A program made the translations under genes and the position numbers. DNA of 7,966 nt, from positions 1-7,966 of the forward strand of contig JAICIT010000090.1 of NCBI GenBank assembly GCA_025960445.1. The letters are read 5' to 3'. Origin of the DNA: Bradyrhizobium sp. Lineage in GTDB: Bacteria > Pseudomonadota > Alphaproteobacteria > Rhizobiales > Xanthobacteraceae. The notes below the pieces were generated by a model. The model saw only the letters and a list, made by a program, of their open reading frames with translations, searched no databases and had not been told where the DNA came from. Below, in pieces: positions 1 to 6,169 of this stretch (the stretch's first letter is position 1; each line of letters starts with the position of its first letter).

Positions 1-4
1 ATGG

Positions 5-33
5 TGGACAGGACAATCGAGCCTGACTATAAA
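5..33 (+). promoter_or_regulatory. sigma70 promoter of tRNA-Phe
   Basis: A -35 box TGGACA (5-10) and a -10 box TATAAA (28-33) each match the sigma70 consensus at 5 of 6 bases and are separated by the ideal 17 bases. Transcription would start near position 40, about 26 bases before the mature tRNA, leaving a short leader for RNase P to remove. The bases just after the -10 box are GC-rich (CCGGCGC), the kind of discriminator that makes stable-RNA promoters sensitive to the stringent response; that regulatory reading is inference. Confidence 0.7.
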
Positions 34-65
34 CCGGCGCTCCCAAGCCCCCACGGGCTGGAAGT

Positions 66-141
66 GCCCAGGTAGCTCAGTTGGTAGAGCATGCGACTGA
101 AAATCGCAGTGTCGGTGGTTCGATTCCGCCCCTGGGCACCA
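66..141 (+). tRNA. tRNA-Phe (GAA anticodon)
   Basis: Decodes UUC/UUU phenylalanine codons. The cloverleaf is complete. The acceptor stem GCCCAGG (66-72) pairs perfectly with CCTGGGC (131-137). TA follows at 73-74 and the D-arm at 75-90. The anticodon stem TGCGA/TCGCA encloses the loop CTGAAAA with anticodon GAA at 99-101. The variable loop is GTGTC, and the T-arm GGTGG/CCGCC (one G-T pair) carries the standard loop TTCGATT. The 3' CCA is encoded (139-141). A run of six T (142-147) follows directly and could help end transcription. There is no intron, and no direct repeat or integrase nearby to suggest use as an attachment site. Confidence 0.97.
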
Positions 142-184
142 TTTTTTCGGTTTCCAGATCATCCGTCGGTGATTGCTTCCGCAG

Positions 185-190
185 AAAGGA
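185..190 (+). promoter_or_regulatory. ribosome binding site of the RidA-like gene
   Basis: AAAGGA lies six bases upstream of ATG 197. It selects this ATG over the in-frame TTG at 173, which has no Shine-Dalgarno sequence ahead of it and would begin only about 30 bases after the tRNA. Confidence 0.65.
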
Positions 191-196
191 AAGCCG

Positions 197-607
197 ATGT
201 CGGCTGAAATCAACATCTACAATCCCGAGGCACTTGGCCCACCGATGGGGCAGTACACGCATGTGACGCGCGTGAGGGCGAACGAATTCCTGTTTATCGC
301 GGGAATGCTGTCGGGCGACGCCGCAGGCAACGTGATTGGCGAGGGCGATTTCGATCTTCAGACAGCGCAGGTCTTTCGCAATATCGAGGCGGCGCTGAAA
401 TCAGCGGGAGCATCCTGGGCCAACGTCGTTCAGTTCACGACGTACCTTGTCCATTCGCAGGACATTCCCAAGTTCATGGCGTTTCGCCTGCGTGAATTCC
501 CGAAGATGTTTCCAAACGGGAAGTATCCACCGAACACGCTTCTCATGGTGGACCGGCTGGTGAAGGAATCTTTCCTTGTTGAGGTGCAGACCATCGCGGC
601 CGTCTGA
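197..607 (+). CDS. RidA/YjgF/UK114 family protein lacking the catalytic arginine
   Basis: A 136-residue protein, the usual length for the Rid family of small trimeric cytosolic proteins. Family features are the N-terminal FIAGMLSGD block (the 'sG' strand), the central helix with QVFRNIEAALKSAGASWANVV, which matches the Rid consensus 'Q....l.Ni...L..aGas...vv', and the C-terminal VEVQTIA strand. True RidA deaminates reactive enamines/imines such as 2-aminoacrylate and needs an arginine in a P-x-R motif (Arg105 in E. coli). Here the aligned residues are P-P-N-T, with Asn113 (codon 533-535) in that place. The protein therefore probably belongs to one of the Rid subgroups without the arginine, whose chemistry is mostly unknown, so deaminase activity should not be assumed. 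The next gene, an M24 peptidase-like protein, lies about 200 bases downstream on the same strand. The family call is firm and the function is open. Confidence 0.9.
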   Translation: MSAEINIYNPEALGPPMGQYTHVTRVRANEFLFIAGMLSGDAAGNVIGEGDFDLQTAQVFRNIEAALKSAGASWANVVQFTTYLVHSQDIPKFMAFRLREFPKMFPNGKYPPNTLLMVDRLVKESFLVEVQTIAAV

Positions 608-717
608 TCGACGGACTGTTCGCGGGCTCGTTGTTGCCTTGATCCTCGGCTAATCGAAGTGGCTGCTGACGTGCGCGCGACGAGGCGGCCTTTGGTTTGC
701 GTCGTTCGCTCCCTGTG

Positions 718-747
718 TTGGCAGGCCTGAAATCCCCTTCCTGCCAA
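718..747. repeat. inverted repeat between the RidA-like and M24 genes
   Basis: TTGGCAGG (718-725) and CCTGCCAA (740-747) are a perfect 8-base inverted repeat around a 14-base loop. There is no T-run on either side, so it is not a standard intrinsic terminator. It could be a weak hairpin in the transcript or a regulator site about 60 bases ahead of the M24 start. One or two arms of this size are expected by chance in 8 kb, so the evidence is thin. Confidence 0.3.
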
Positions 748-807
748 TTCGGTTCGAAAGGTGCCTGGTAGCCGGAAGCTTGCGATCCACGGGCCTTTGT
801 GCGATCG

Positions 808-2142
808 ATGGCAATTAGCTCCAACCAGCCATTGCACATGAATGTTTCGAACGCGCTCACGCCGCATCTGATCCGCCCCGAGCATCTCGATCCGCATTGG
901 CGCTGGGATCGCGCGATCCCTTCGCACGGCCATATCTCAGTCGATTTCGAACGGCGGGTGGATTTCGATCGGCTTCGACAATACCGGCTGGCCCGAGCCC
1001 GCGCTGCGCTGAAAGCTTCACCGTGCGGCGCGCTATTGCTGTTCGACGTCAATAACATTCGTTATGTCTCGGGCACCAAGATCGGCGAGTGGGAGCGCGA
1101 CAAGCTTTGCCGGTTTGCACTGCTGGCCGGTGATGGCGAGCCGATCGTGTGGGATTTCGGATCGGCCGCGGTGCATCACCGCATTCACTGCGACTGGCTC
1201 GCGCCGGACAATTGCCGCGCCGGCATGCTCGGCATGCGCGGCACCGTGCCGCCCGCCGTCGGTCTGATGAAGGCGCATGCCGAGGAAGTCATGAGCCTGC
1301 TGCGAGCCGCGGGCGTGGCCGAGATGCCCGTAGGGGTCGATCTTGCCGAGACCGCGATGTTCTTCGAGCTGCAGAAGGCCGGCATGAAGGTGCTTGACGG
1401 TCAGCAGGTGATGCTGGACGCGCGCGAGATCAAGAACATTGACGAGATCATGCTGCTCAACCAGGCCGCGGCCATGGTCGACGGCGTCTATCATTCAATT
1501 TACGAGGCGCTGAAACCCGGGGTTCGCGAGAACGACATCGTCGCGCTCGCCAACAAGATTCTCTATGAGATGGGCTCCGATGACGTCGAAGCGATCAACG
1601 CGATCTCCGGCGAGCGCTGCAATCCGCATCCGCACAATTTCACCGACCGCATCCTGCGTCCGGGCGATCAGGCGTTCTTCGATATCCTGCAATCGTATCA
1701 GGGCTATCGGACCTGCTATTACCGTACGTTCAATATTGGGCGCGCAACGCCGGCCCAGCACGACGCTTACAAGAAGTGCCGCGAATGGCTGGATGACGCG
1801 ATCGCGCTGATCAAGCCCGGTGTCTCGACCGATACGGTTGCGAAGGTCTGGCCGAAAGCGGAGGAGTTCGGTTTTCCGAATGAGATGGCGGCGTTCGGAC
1901 TGCAGTTTGGTCACGGTCTCGGGCTGGCGCTGCATGAGCGTCCGATCATCTCGCGGCTGGTGTCGCTGGAAAACCCAATGGAAATCAAAACCGGGATGGT
2001 GTTCGCGCTGGAGACTTATTGTCCAGCGAGCGATGGCTTCTCGGCGGCTCGCATAGAAGAGGAAGTCGTCGTCACCGACAAAGGCTGCCAGGTGATCACG
2101 TTATTTCCCGCAGAGGAATTGCCGATCGCCAACCGATACTAG
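808..2142 (+). CDS. M24 family (creatinase/aminopeptidase P fold) metallopeptidase-like protein
   Basis: A 444-residue cytosolic protein with the two-domain layout of the family: a creatinase-like N-terminal domain (about residues 45-200, with GALLLFDVNNIRYVSG) and a C-terminal pita-bread domain (about 210-435). M24 enzymes cut Xaa-Pro bonds or act on creatine, ectoine or DMSP through two metals held by D-D-H-E-E. Asp292 (in FFDI), His369 (in FGHGLGL), Glu402 (in FALETY) and Glu417 (in ARIEEE) are present. The second Asp, normally in a T-D-x-x-R-T setting, is Cys303 (TGC at 1714-1716 in T-C-Y-Y-R-T). Length and the N-terminal motif resemble the DMSP lyase DddP, but two of DddP's metal ligands appear to be missing, so I do not call it that. 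The start is uncertain: GTG 799, ATG 808 and ATG 838 are all in frame and none has a good Shine-Dalgarno. Strong family call, unknown substrate. Confidence 0.88.
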   Translation: MAISSNQPLHMNVSNALTPHLIRPEHLDPHWRWDRAIPSHGHISVDFERRVDFDRLRQYRLARARAALKASPCGALLLFDVNNIRYVSGTKIGEWERDKLCRFALLAGDGEPIVWDFGSAAVHHRIHCDWLAPDNCRAGMLGMRGTVPPAVGLMKAHAEEVMSLLRAAGVAEMPVGVDLAETAMFFELQKAGMKVLDGQQVMLDAREIKNIDEIMLLNQAAAMVDGVYHSIYEALKPGVRENDIVALANKILYEMGSDDVEAINAISGERCNPHPHNFTDRILRPGDQAFFDILQSYQGYRTCYYRTFNIGRATPAQHDAYKKCREWLDDAIALIKPGVSTDTVAKVWPKAEEFGFPNEMAAFGLQFGHGLGLALHERPIISRLVSLENPMEIKTGMVFALETYCPASDGFSAARIEEEVVVTDKGCQVITLFPAEELPIANRY

Positions 2143-2277
2143 CCTGGGGAAGCCACCGATTAGGCTAGCACGCGCGCGCTGAGGCACCCGTGAAGCCGTC
2201 GATCCCGGCACCAGATCGGGGACCGCTATGGTTATCATCGGGTTGACGCCGCTCCGTCGTGCACCATCTGTCAATCA

Positions 2278-2299
2278 AAAGCTGTAACGCTTTGTTTTT
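2278..2299 (+). terminator. possible weak intrinsic terminator after the M24 gene
   Basis: AAAGC (2278-2282) and GCTTT (2289-2293) form a 5-bp stem with a 6-base loop, followed by GTTTTT (2294-2299). The order stem then U-tract is right for a plus-strand terminator about 135 bases beyond the M24 stop. The stem is short and AT-rich, so it would be weak. Confidence 0.35.
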
Positions 2300-2340
2300 A
2301 CCCGCTCTGGTAACTACGGGGGGAGCGGATAGCAGAGCGC

Positions 2341-2369
2341 CTGGCTCGTCGCCCCGGCGCCGACGCCAG
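2341..2369 (+). other. GC-rich stem-loop upstream of the GAF-GGDEF-EAL gene
   Basis: CTGG (2341-2344) pairs with CCAG (2366-2369) and CGTCG (2347-2351) with CGACG (2361-2365). This gives nine pairs with a two-base bulge and a nine-base loop. It ends about 97 bases before ATG 2467 and could be part of the mRNA leader. No U-tract follows. GC-rich DNA forms such hairpins readily by chance. Confidence 0.22.
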
Positions 2370-2466
2370 ACACCGATCCGTTCAGGTGACCCGATCGGCC
2401 GAGCTAACACTCTAAAGGTCTAGCGCGTTTTTGGGTGCCTCCGAAGCGGATCCACCCGAGAGAACG

Positions 2467-4962
2467 ATGTCCACGCAGACTCTATCGCTTCAACCAGTTG
2501 TTTGCACAGGCGCGGACCACGCGCTGCAGCGGCTCGCGAAGATGTTCGCCGCGCTCAGCGCTACGAATGAGGCCATCCTGCGGACGAACTCACGGGAAGA
2601 GCTCTATCAGCAGGTCTGCGAGGCGGCGCTTCAAAGCGGAAATTTCAACGGCACGGTGGTTCTCCTTCCGGAAGCGGCAACGGGCATGTTGAAAGCGGTC
2701 GCAGGAGCAGGCGAAAATATCGGGCTGCTCACTCAGGTGCCGTTCTCGATTGATCCCGCGATCGCCTACGGCAGAGGCATATGCGGCACGGCATTCCGAA
2801 CTCAAAAGATTTGCATCAATAATAATCTGTTCAGTGACAAGCGCGTCAGATCCTGGCAGCAGGATGCACAACGTGCGGGAGTAGGCGCGAGCGCCGCGCT
2901 TCCCTTGATCCAGTCGGGGAAGAGTATTGGCGTTTTAATGGTGACGCTCGCGGAAACCGATTCGCTCGACGACGACGCGGTGTCGCTCCTGACCCGCATG
3001 GCTGACAATCTGTCGTTCGGGCTCGACAATCTCGATCGCGAAACCGAGCGCAAGCGCAGCGAAAGGGCAGCCCGGCGACTCGCCAAGATGTATGCGGCGC
3101 TCAGCGCGACCAATGAAGCCATCTTGCGCGCCAGGACTGCGGTTGAACTTTACCAACTCGTTTGCGATGCGGCGGTTCACGTCGGCAATTCGCTGGCGGC
3201 CGCCGTGCTTTTGATCGAGCCGGAAACCACTTCGCTGCGGCCGGTGGTCGGCACCGGTCAAAGTGTCGAGCAGATCGAGCAGACCCGGTTCTCAATCGAT
3301 CCAGATGATGTTTATGGCCGGGGAGTGTGCGGCAAGGCTTTCCGGACCCAGTCGACCCATGTCAACGAGGACGTCCTCAACTCCGATCAGGGCAAGCCCT
3401 GGCGAGAATCGAGCCTTCAGACAGGAGTGGTCGCGAGCTGCGGGGTGCCTCTGACCAACGACGGCAAGAGCATCGGCGTGATCCTGTTTTTCCTCAGTAA
3501 ATCGAGCGCAATGGATAAGGAGATCATCGCACTTCTGACGCGAATCGGCAAAAACGTTTCATTCGCGCTGGAGAATTTCGATCGTGCCGATGAAAAGAAC
3601 CAGGCCGACGAGCGAATTCAGTTTCTGGCAACGCACGATGACCTGACGCGTCTGCCAAATCGCGTGATGTTCAATCAGCTTTTCGAACAGTCGATCCGGC
3701 TGGCACGGCGCGACAATCATCAATGCGCGGTGTTGTTCATCGATCTCGACAGGTTCAAGGTGATCAACGATTCGCTTGGGCATGCCGCAGGTGACACGCT
3801 GCTGATCGAGGTGGCCAAAAGGCTCCGCGATTGCGTACGCGATAGCGATGTCGTAGGCCGCCTGGGCGGCGACGAATTCGTGGTGATGCTCGACAGGATT
3901 TCCGACCGGGACCAGGTCGCGGTGGTCGCCCGCAAGATCCTCGCGGCCCTACTGTCGCCCATATTGCTTGCGGGGCATGAGTGCAGCACGACCGGAAGCG
4001 TCGGCATTGCCGTTTTCCCCGAAAACGGCAACGACGCCCTCACCCTGACCAAGAACGCGGATATCGCCATGTATCTCGCCAAGGAAGAAGGCAAAAACGA
4101 TTTCCGTTTCTTCTCGTCGGAGATCAAGTCGCAGTCGATCGAGCGACTCATGCTTGAGGCCGACTTGCGTCACGCACTCGAGCTTGACCAATTCACGCTG
4201 CACTATCAGCCGAAGCTTGACGTCCAGACGGGCCGGATCACCGGTCTCGAAGCCTTGCTCCGATGGGTCCATCCGGAGCTCGGCGATCTTCCGCCAATGG
4301 AGTTCATTTCGCTCGCCGAGGAAACCGGCCTGATCATTCCGATCGGTCTTTGGGTCCTCAAAACCGCTTGCGCGCAGAACATGGCATGGCAGCGTGACGG
4401 GCTCCCCGCGATCTCGATGGCGGTGAATCTTTCGCCCCGGCAATTCCTCGACGAAAATCTGCTTCGCGATATCGATGAACTGTTGATGTCGACCGGCATG
4501 CCGGCCCATCTGTTGCAACTTGAAATCACCGAGAGCATGGTGATGCAGAACGTGGATCGCGCCGTCAAGGTGCTCGATCAGATTCAAGGCCGAGGCGTGC
4601 GGCTGGCGATCGACGATTTCGGCACCGGCTATTCGTCGATGTCCCTGATGAAGCAATTCCCGATCGACACAATCAAGATCGATCGTTCTTTCGTTCGGGA
4701 TCTCGAGAACAGTAGCCAGGACCGCGCGATTGCCAAAGCCATCATCAGCATGGGCAAGGCATTGGGCCTGACCGTGGTTGCCGAGGGGGTCGAGACAGCC
4801 GAACAGGACGCCTTCCTGAGGGGACATGAGTGCGACGAGCTTCAGGGATACTTGTTCAGCAGGCCGATCCCGGCGGAAGCAGTTGCCCTGCTGCTTCGTC
4901 CCACTTTATCCTCGCCATCACTCCAGCCTTCGATGTTTCCATCATCGAGTCACGTCCGCTAG
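2467..4962 (+). CDS. GAF-GAF-GGDEF-EAL cyclic-di-GMP synthase/phosphodiesterase
   Basis: An 831-residue protein with no signal peptide or membrane segment, so a cytosolic sensor. The order is GAF1 (about 23-190), a charged helical linker (190-204), GAF2 (205-372), a second linker, GGDEF (about 386-550) and EAL (about 563-812). The cyclase site RLGGDEF is intact (GGDEF at 467-471), and the product-inhibition motif RxxD (Arg458-Asp461) lies five residues before it. The phosphodiesterase domain has E595-A-L, Asn654, Glu686, Glu689, Asp716, Asp717, Lys737, Glu773 and Gln793, with the spacing known from RocR, and an intact DFGTG loop 6. Both activities are therefore possible, with the GAF pair probably deciding the balance. 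The two GAF units are a tandem duplication of 182 residues each. I chose ATG 2467 (weak GAGAG at 2458-2462) over TTG 2431. The GAF ligand is unknown. Confidence 0.95.
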   Translation: MSTQTLSLQPVVCTGADHALQRLAKMFAALSATNEAILRTNSREELYQQVCEAALQSGNFNGTVVLLPEAATGMLKAVAGAGENIGLLTQVPFSIDPAIAYGRGICGTAFRTQKICINNNLFSDKRVRSWQQDAQRAGVGASAALPLIQSGKSIGVLMVTLAETDSLDDDAVSLLTRMADNLSFGLDNLDRETERKRSERAARRLAKMYAALSATNEAILRARTAVELYQLVCDAAVHVGNSLAAAVLLIEPETTSLRPVVGTGQSVEQIEQTRFSIDPDDVYGRGVCGKAFRTQSTHVNEDVLNSDQGKPWRESSLQTGVVASCGVPLTNDGKSIGVILFFLSKSSAMDKEIIALLTRIGKNVSFALENFDRADEKNQADERIQFLATHDDLTRLPNRVMFNQLFEQSIRLARRDNHQCAVLFIDLDRFKVINDSLGHAAGDTLLIEVAKRLRDCVRDSDVVGRLGGDEFVVMLDRISDRDQVAVVARKILAALLSPILLAGHECSTTGSVGIAVFPENGNDALTLTKNADIAMYLAKEEGKNDFRFFSSEIKSQSIERLMLEADLRHALELDQFTLHYQPKLDVQTGRITGLEALLRWVHPELGDLPPMEFISLAEETGLIIPIGLWVLKTACAQNMAWQRDGLPAISMAVNLSPRQFLDENLLRDIDELLMSTGMPAHLLQLEITESMVMQNVDRAVKVLDQIQGRGVRLAIDDFGTGYSSMSLMKQFPIDTIKIDRSFVRDLENSSQDRAIAKAIISMGKALGLTVVAEGVETAEQDAFLRGHECDELQGYLFSRPIPAEAVALLLRPTLSSPSLQPSMFPSSSHVR
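2533..3624 (+). repeat. in-gene tandem duplication of the GAF unit (2 x 546 nt)
   Basis: Unit 1 (2533-3078) and unit 2 (3079-3624) encode homologous 182-residue segments. Each begins with LAKM(F/Y)[12 protein letters not shown]. Three anchors are exactly 546 nt apart: the LAKM start (2533/3079), the FSIDP motif (2743/3289) and the C-terminal SF(G/A)L motif (Phe at 3016/3562). No net insertion or deletion has built up between these anchors. The first 17 residues match at 16 positions, and the FSIDP..YGRG.CG.AFRTQ core is also well kept, while the segments between have diverged strongly. Confidence 0.9.
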
Positions 4963-4985
4963 GCTGTCCCCACAAGGCCTGAGGC

Positions 4986-5009
4986 CAAGGCAGGAGCGAT
5001 CAAGCCTTG
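4986..5009 (+). other. hairpin after the GAF-GGDEF-EAL gene
   Basis: CAAGGC (4986-4991) and GCCTTG (5004-5009) form a 6-bp perfect stem with a 12-base loop, 23 bases past the stop codon. Another CAAGGC copy lies just upstream in the same GC-rich patch. No U-tract follows directly. It could stabilise the 3' end or help Rho-dependent ending of the transcript. Confidence 0.25.
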
Positions 5010-5049
5010 CCGTGCTTTCATTTGACTTCATGCATCTTCTGACGGCATT

Positions 5050-5090
5050 GCCTGCGGCGATCATCAATCGCCATGAGGGCATCAGCAGGC
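5050..5090. repeat. nested palindrome ahead of the dehydrogenase gene
   Basis: GGCGAT (5056-5061) and ATCGCC (5067-5072) are a perfect inverted repeat around CATCA, a 17-base site of the size many dimeric repressors bind. An outer pair GCCTGC (5050-5055) and GCAGGC (5085-5090) frames it, touching the inner arm on the left and leaving 12 bases on the right. The inner site overlaps the -35 box and the outer right arm abuts the -10 box of the candidate promoter. Operator is therefore the more attractive reading; an RNA hairpin ending the upstream transcript is the alternative. Confidence 0.35.
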
Positions 5091-5096
5091 TATGAT
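5068..5096 (+). promoter_or_regulatory. candidate sigma70 promoter of the dehydrogenase gene
   Basis: TCGCCA (5068-5073; 4 of 6 consensus bases) and TATGAT (5091-5096; 5 of 6) are 17 bases apart. Transcription would begin near 5103, giving a leader of about 55 bases before the TTG start with its strong ribosome site. This agrees with the dehydrogenase being expressed separately from the upstream cyclic-di-GMP gene. Confidence 0.4.
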
Positions 5097-5145
5097 CTGA
5101 GCTCCTTTTACTCGAGCAGTATCTGCGCGGCGGCAAGTCAGATCC

Positions 5146-5151
5146 AAGGAG
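5146..5151 (+). promoter_or_regulatory. ribosome binding site that fixes the TTG start of the dehydrogenase
   Basis: AAGGAG is a near-perfect Shine-Dalgarno sequence six bases before TTG 5158. It makes the rare TTG start convincing; the Rossmann motif begins only a few residues later, so no downstream start would work. Confidence 0.8.
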
Positions 5152-5157
5152 AAGAAA

Positions 5158-6120
5158 TTGGCAAAACATTCACTCGGCTGGATCGGGATGGGACGCATGG
5201 GCTACCCGATGGCCGAACGTTTGCTCAAGGCTGGCCATTCGGTCGCGATCTGGAATCGAACCCGCGCCAAGGCCGAGCCACTGGCGAAGAAGGGCGGGCG
5301 CATCGTTGATCAACCGAGCGAGCTTGCCGGCCAGGACATCGTGTTCACAATGGTGTCGACCGGCAGCGATCTCGAGCAGGTTTATTTCGGCGCAAATGGG
5401 CTTGTTGCCGGTACCGCCGGTACACGCCCTAAAATCCTGGTCGATTGCTCCTCGATCGGCATCGAACAGTCGGAAGCGATCCGGGCGAGGCTGAAGCAAT
5501 TGGGATGCGAATTCATCAGTGCGCCGGTCAGCGGCAATGGAAAATGCGTCAAAGCGGGCAAGCTCTCCTCGGTGGCATCAGGACCAAAAACAGCATTCCA
5601 CGAGGTCCAGTCGTATCTTGCGACTATCGCAGCTTCCGGAGTTGCTTACGTGGGCGAGGGCGAATTGGCGCGCGTGTGCAAAATCGCGCACAACGTCTTT
5701 CTCGGCGTGGTGATTCAAAACCTGGCGGAGATCACCATACTGGCCCAAAAGGCTGGCGTGCCGCGCCACGCCTTCCTCGATTTCATGAACGCGAGCGTGC
5801 TCGGCTCGACGTTCACGAAGTACAAAAGCAATGCGTTGGTCAATCTCGACTGGACCACGACCTTTACGCCGGCGCTGCTGCGCAAAGACCTCGATCTCGG
5901 GTTGAAGGCCGCGCGCGATCTCGATGTCGCGATGCCGGTAACGGCCGCAACACGCGAGGCGCTGCAGAGCCATTTTGGCGCCGCGACGCTGAAGCCGGAC
6001 CCAAGCGCCTACCTCGAGAAGGATTTCGCGGCGTTGCTGGAAACGGTCGCGCTTGCATCCGGCATAAAGCTTGCGCCCGAGAATGTTCCGATGTCGACCG
6101 GCCTCGAGACGGAGGGCTAA
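5158..6120 (+). CDS. NAD(P)-dependent beta-hydroxyacid dehydrogenase family oxidoreductase
   Basis: A 320-residue cytosolic protein of the 3-hydroxyisobutyrate dehydrogenase/glyoxylate reductase family, which interconverts beta-hydroxyacids and the matching semialdehydes or ketoacids. It starts with the dinucleotide-binding turn G10-M-G-R-M-G15. N33-R-T35 after the second strand is the pattern linked to NADPH preference in glyoxylate/succinic semialdehyde reductases. The D96-C-S-S block, the catalytic Lys175 with Asn179 (K-I-A-H-N) and the C-terminal helical R-K243-D-L motif are in place. The substrate motif normally written P-V-S-G-G reads P-V-S-G-N (Asn127), which suggests a subfamily of its own. 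The start is TTG 5158, backed by an excellent ribosome site. The gene ends 49 bases before the convergent aldo/keto reductase. The family is certain; the substrate cannot be read from sequence. Confidence 0.93.
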   Translation: MAKHSLGWIGMGRMGYPMAERLLKAGHSVAIWNRTRAKAEPLAKKGGRIVDQPSELAGQDIVFTMVSTGSDLEQVYFGANGLVAGTAGTRPKILVDCSSIGIEQSEAIRARLKQLGCEFISAPVSGNGKCVKAGKLSSVASGPKTAFHEVQSYLATIAASGVAYVGEGELARVCKIAHNVFLGVVIQNLAEITILAQKAGVPRHAFLDFMNASVLGSTFTKYKSNALVNLDWTTTFTPALLRKDLDLGLKAARDLDVAMPVTAATREALQSHFGAATLKPDPSAYLEKDFAALLETVALASGIKLAPENVPMSTGLETEG

Positions 6121-6121
6121 A

Positions 6122-6143
6122 GGCTGCACGCCGATGCAAGGCC
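6122..6143. other. small hairpin in the convergent gap
   Basis: GGC-TGCA (6122-6128) pairs with TGCA-(AG)-GCC (6135-6143), with a two-base bulge and six-base loop, directly after the dehydrogenase stop codon. It lies between two genes that converge, where a shared terminator would be useful, but it has no T-run on either strand. Confidence 0.2.
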
Positions 6144-6169
6144 AAACACGGCGGAGGTTCGCAGAATGA

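Larger units (their letters stand above)
2143..2466. other. 324-base intergenic region
   Basis: I find no credible gene here. The one open frame on the minus strand (2165-2410) is rich in Arg, Gly and Pro, resembles no family I know and has no ribosome site. The region holds two RNA-hairpin candidates, listed separately: a terminator-like one (2278-2299) and a GC-rich one (2341-2369). TTGACG at 2243-2248 looks like a -35 box, but no acceptable -10 follows at 16-18 bases. The promoter of the GAF-GGDEF-EAL gene must lie in this stretch, but I cannot place it. Confidence 0.6.

Noticed and set aside
1..75. Frame open from base 1 to a stop at 73-75 (24 codons)
   Set aside because: It overlaps the tRNA promoter and runs into the tRNA itself. 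The peptide resembles nothing I know, and an upstream gene end cannot be told apart from chance in any of the three frames.
66..141. tRNA gene as an integration site for a mobile element
   Set aside because: No integrase, no direct repeat of the tRNA 3' end elsewhere in the window, and ordinary chromosomal genes follow.
808..2142. Naming the M24 gene dddP
   Set aside because: Size and N-terminal motif are similar, but positions matching two of the metal-binding aspartates I recall for DddP are Leu and Cys here, so the label would overreach.
2165..2410. 81-codon minus-strand frame in the gap before the cyclic-di-GMP gene
   Set aside because: Arg/Gly/Pro-rich with no family resemblance and no ribosome site; such frames arise easily at this GC content.
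3949..4827. Long open frame (292 codons) on the minus strand across the GGDEF-EAL domains
   Set aside because: It lies fully antisense to a gene with intact motifs, is explained by high GC at third codon positions, and its product is rich in His, Arg and Gly with no recognisable domain.
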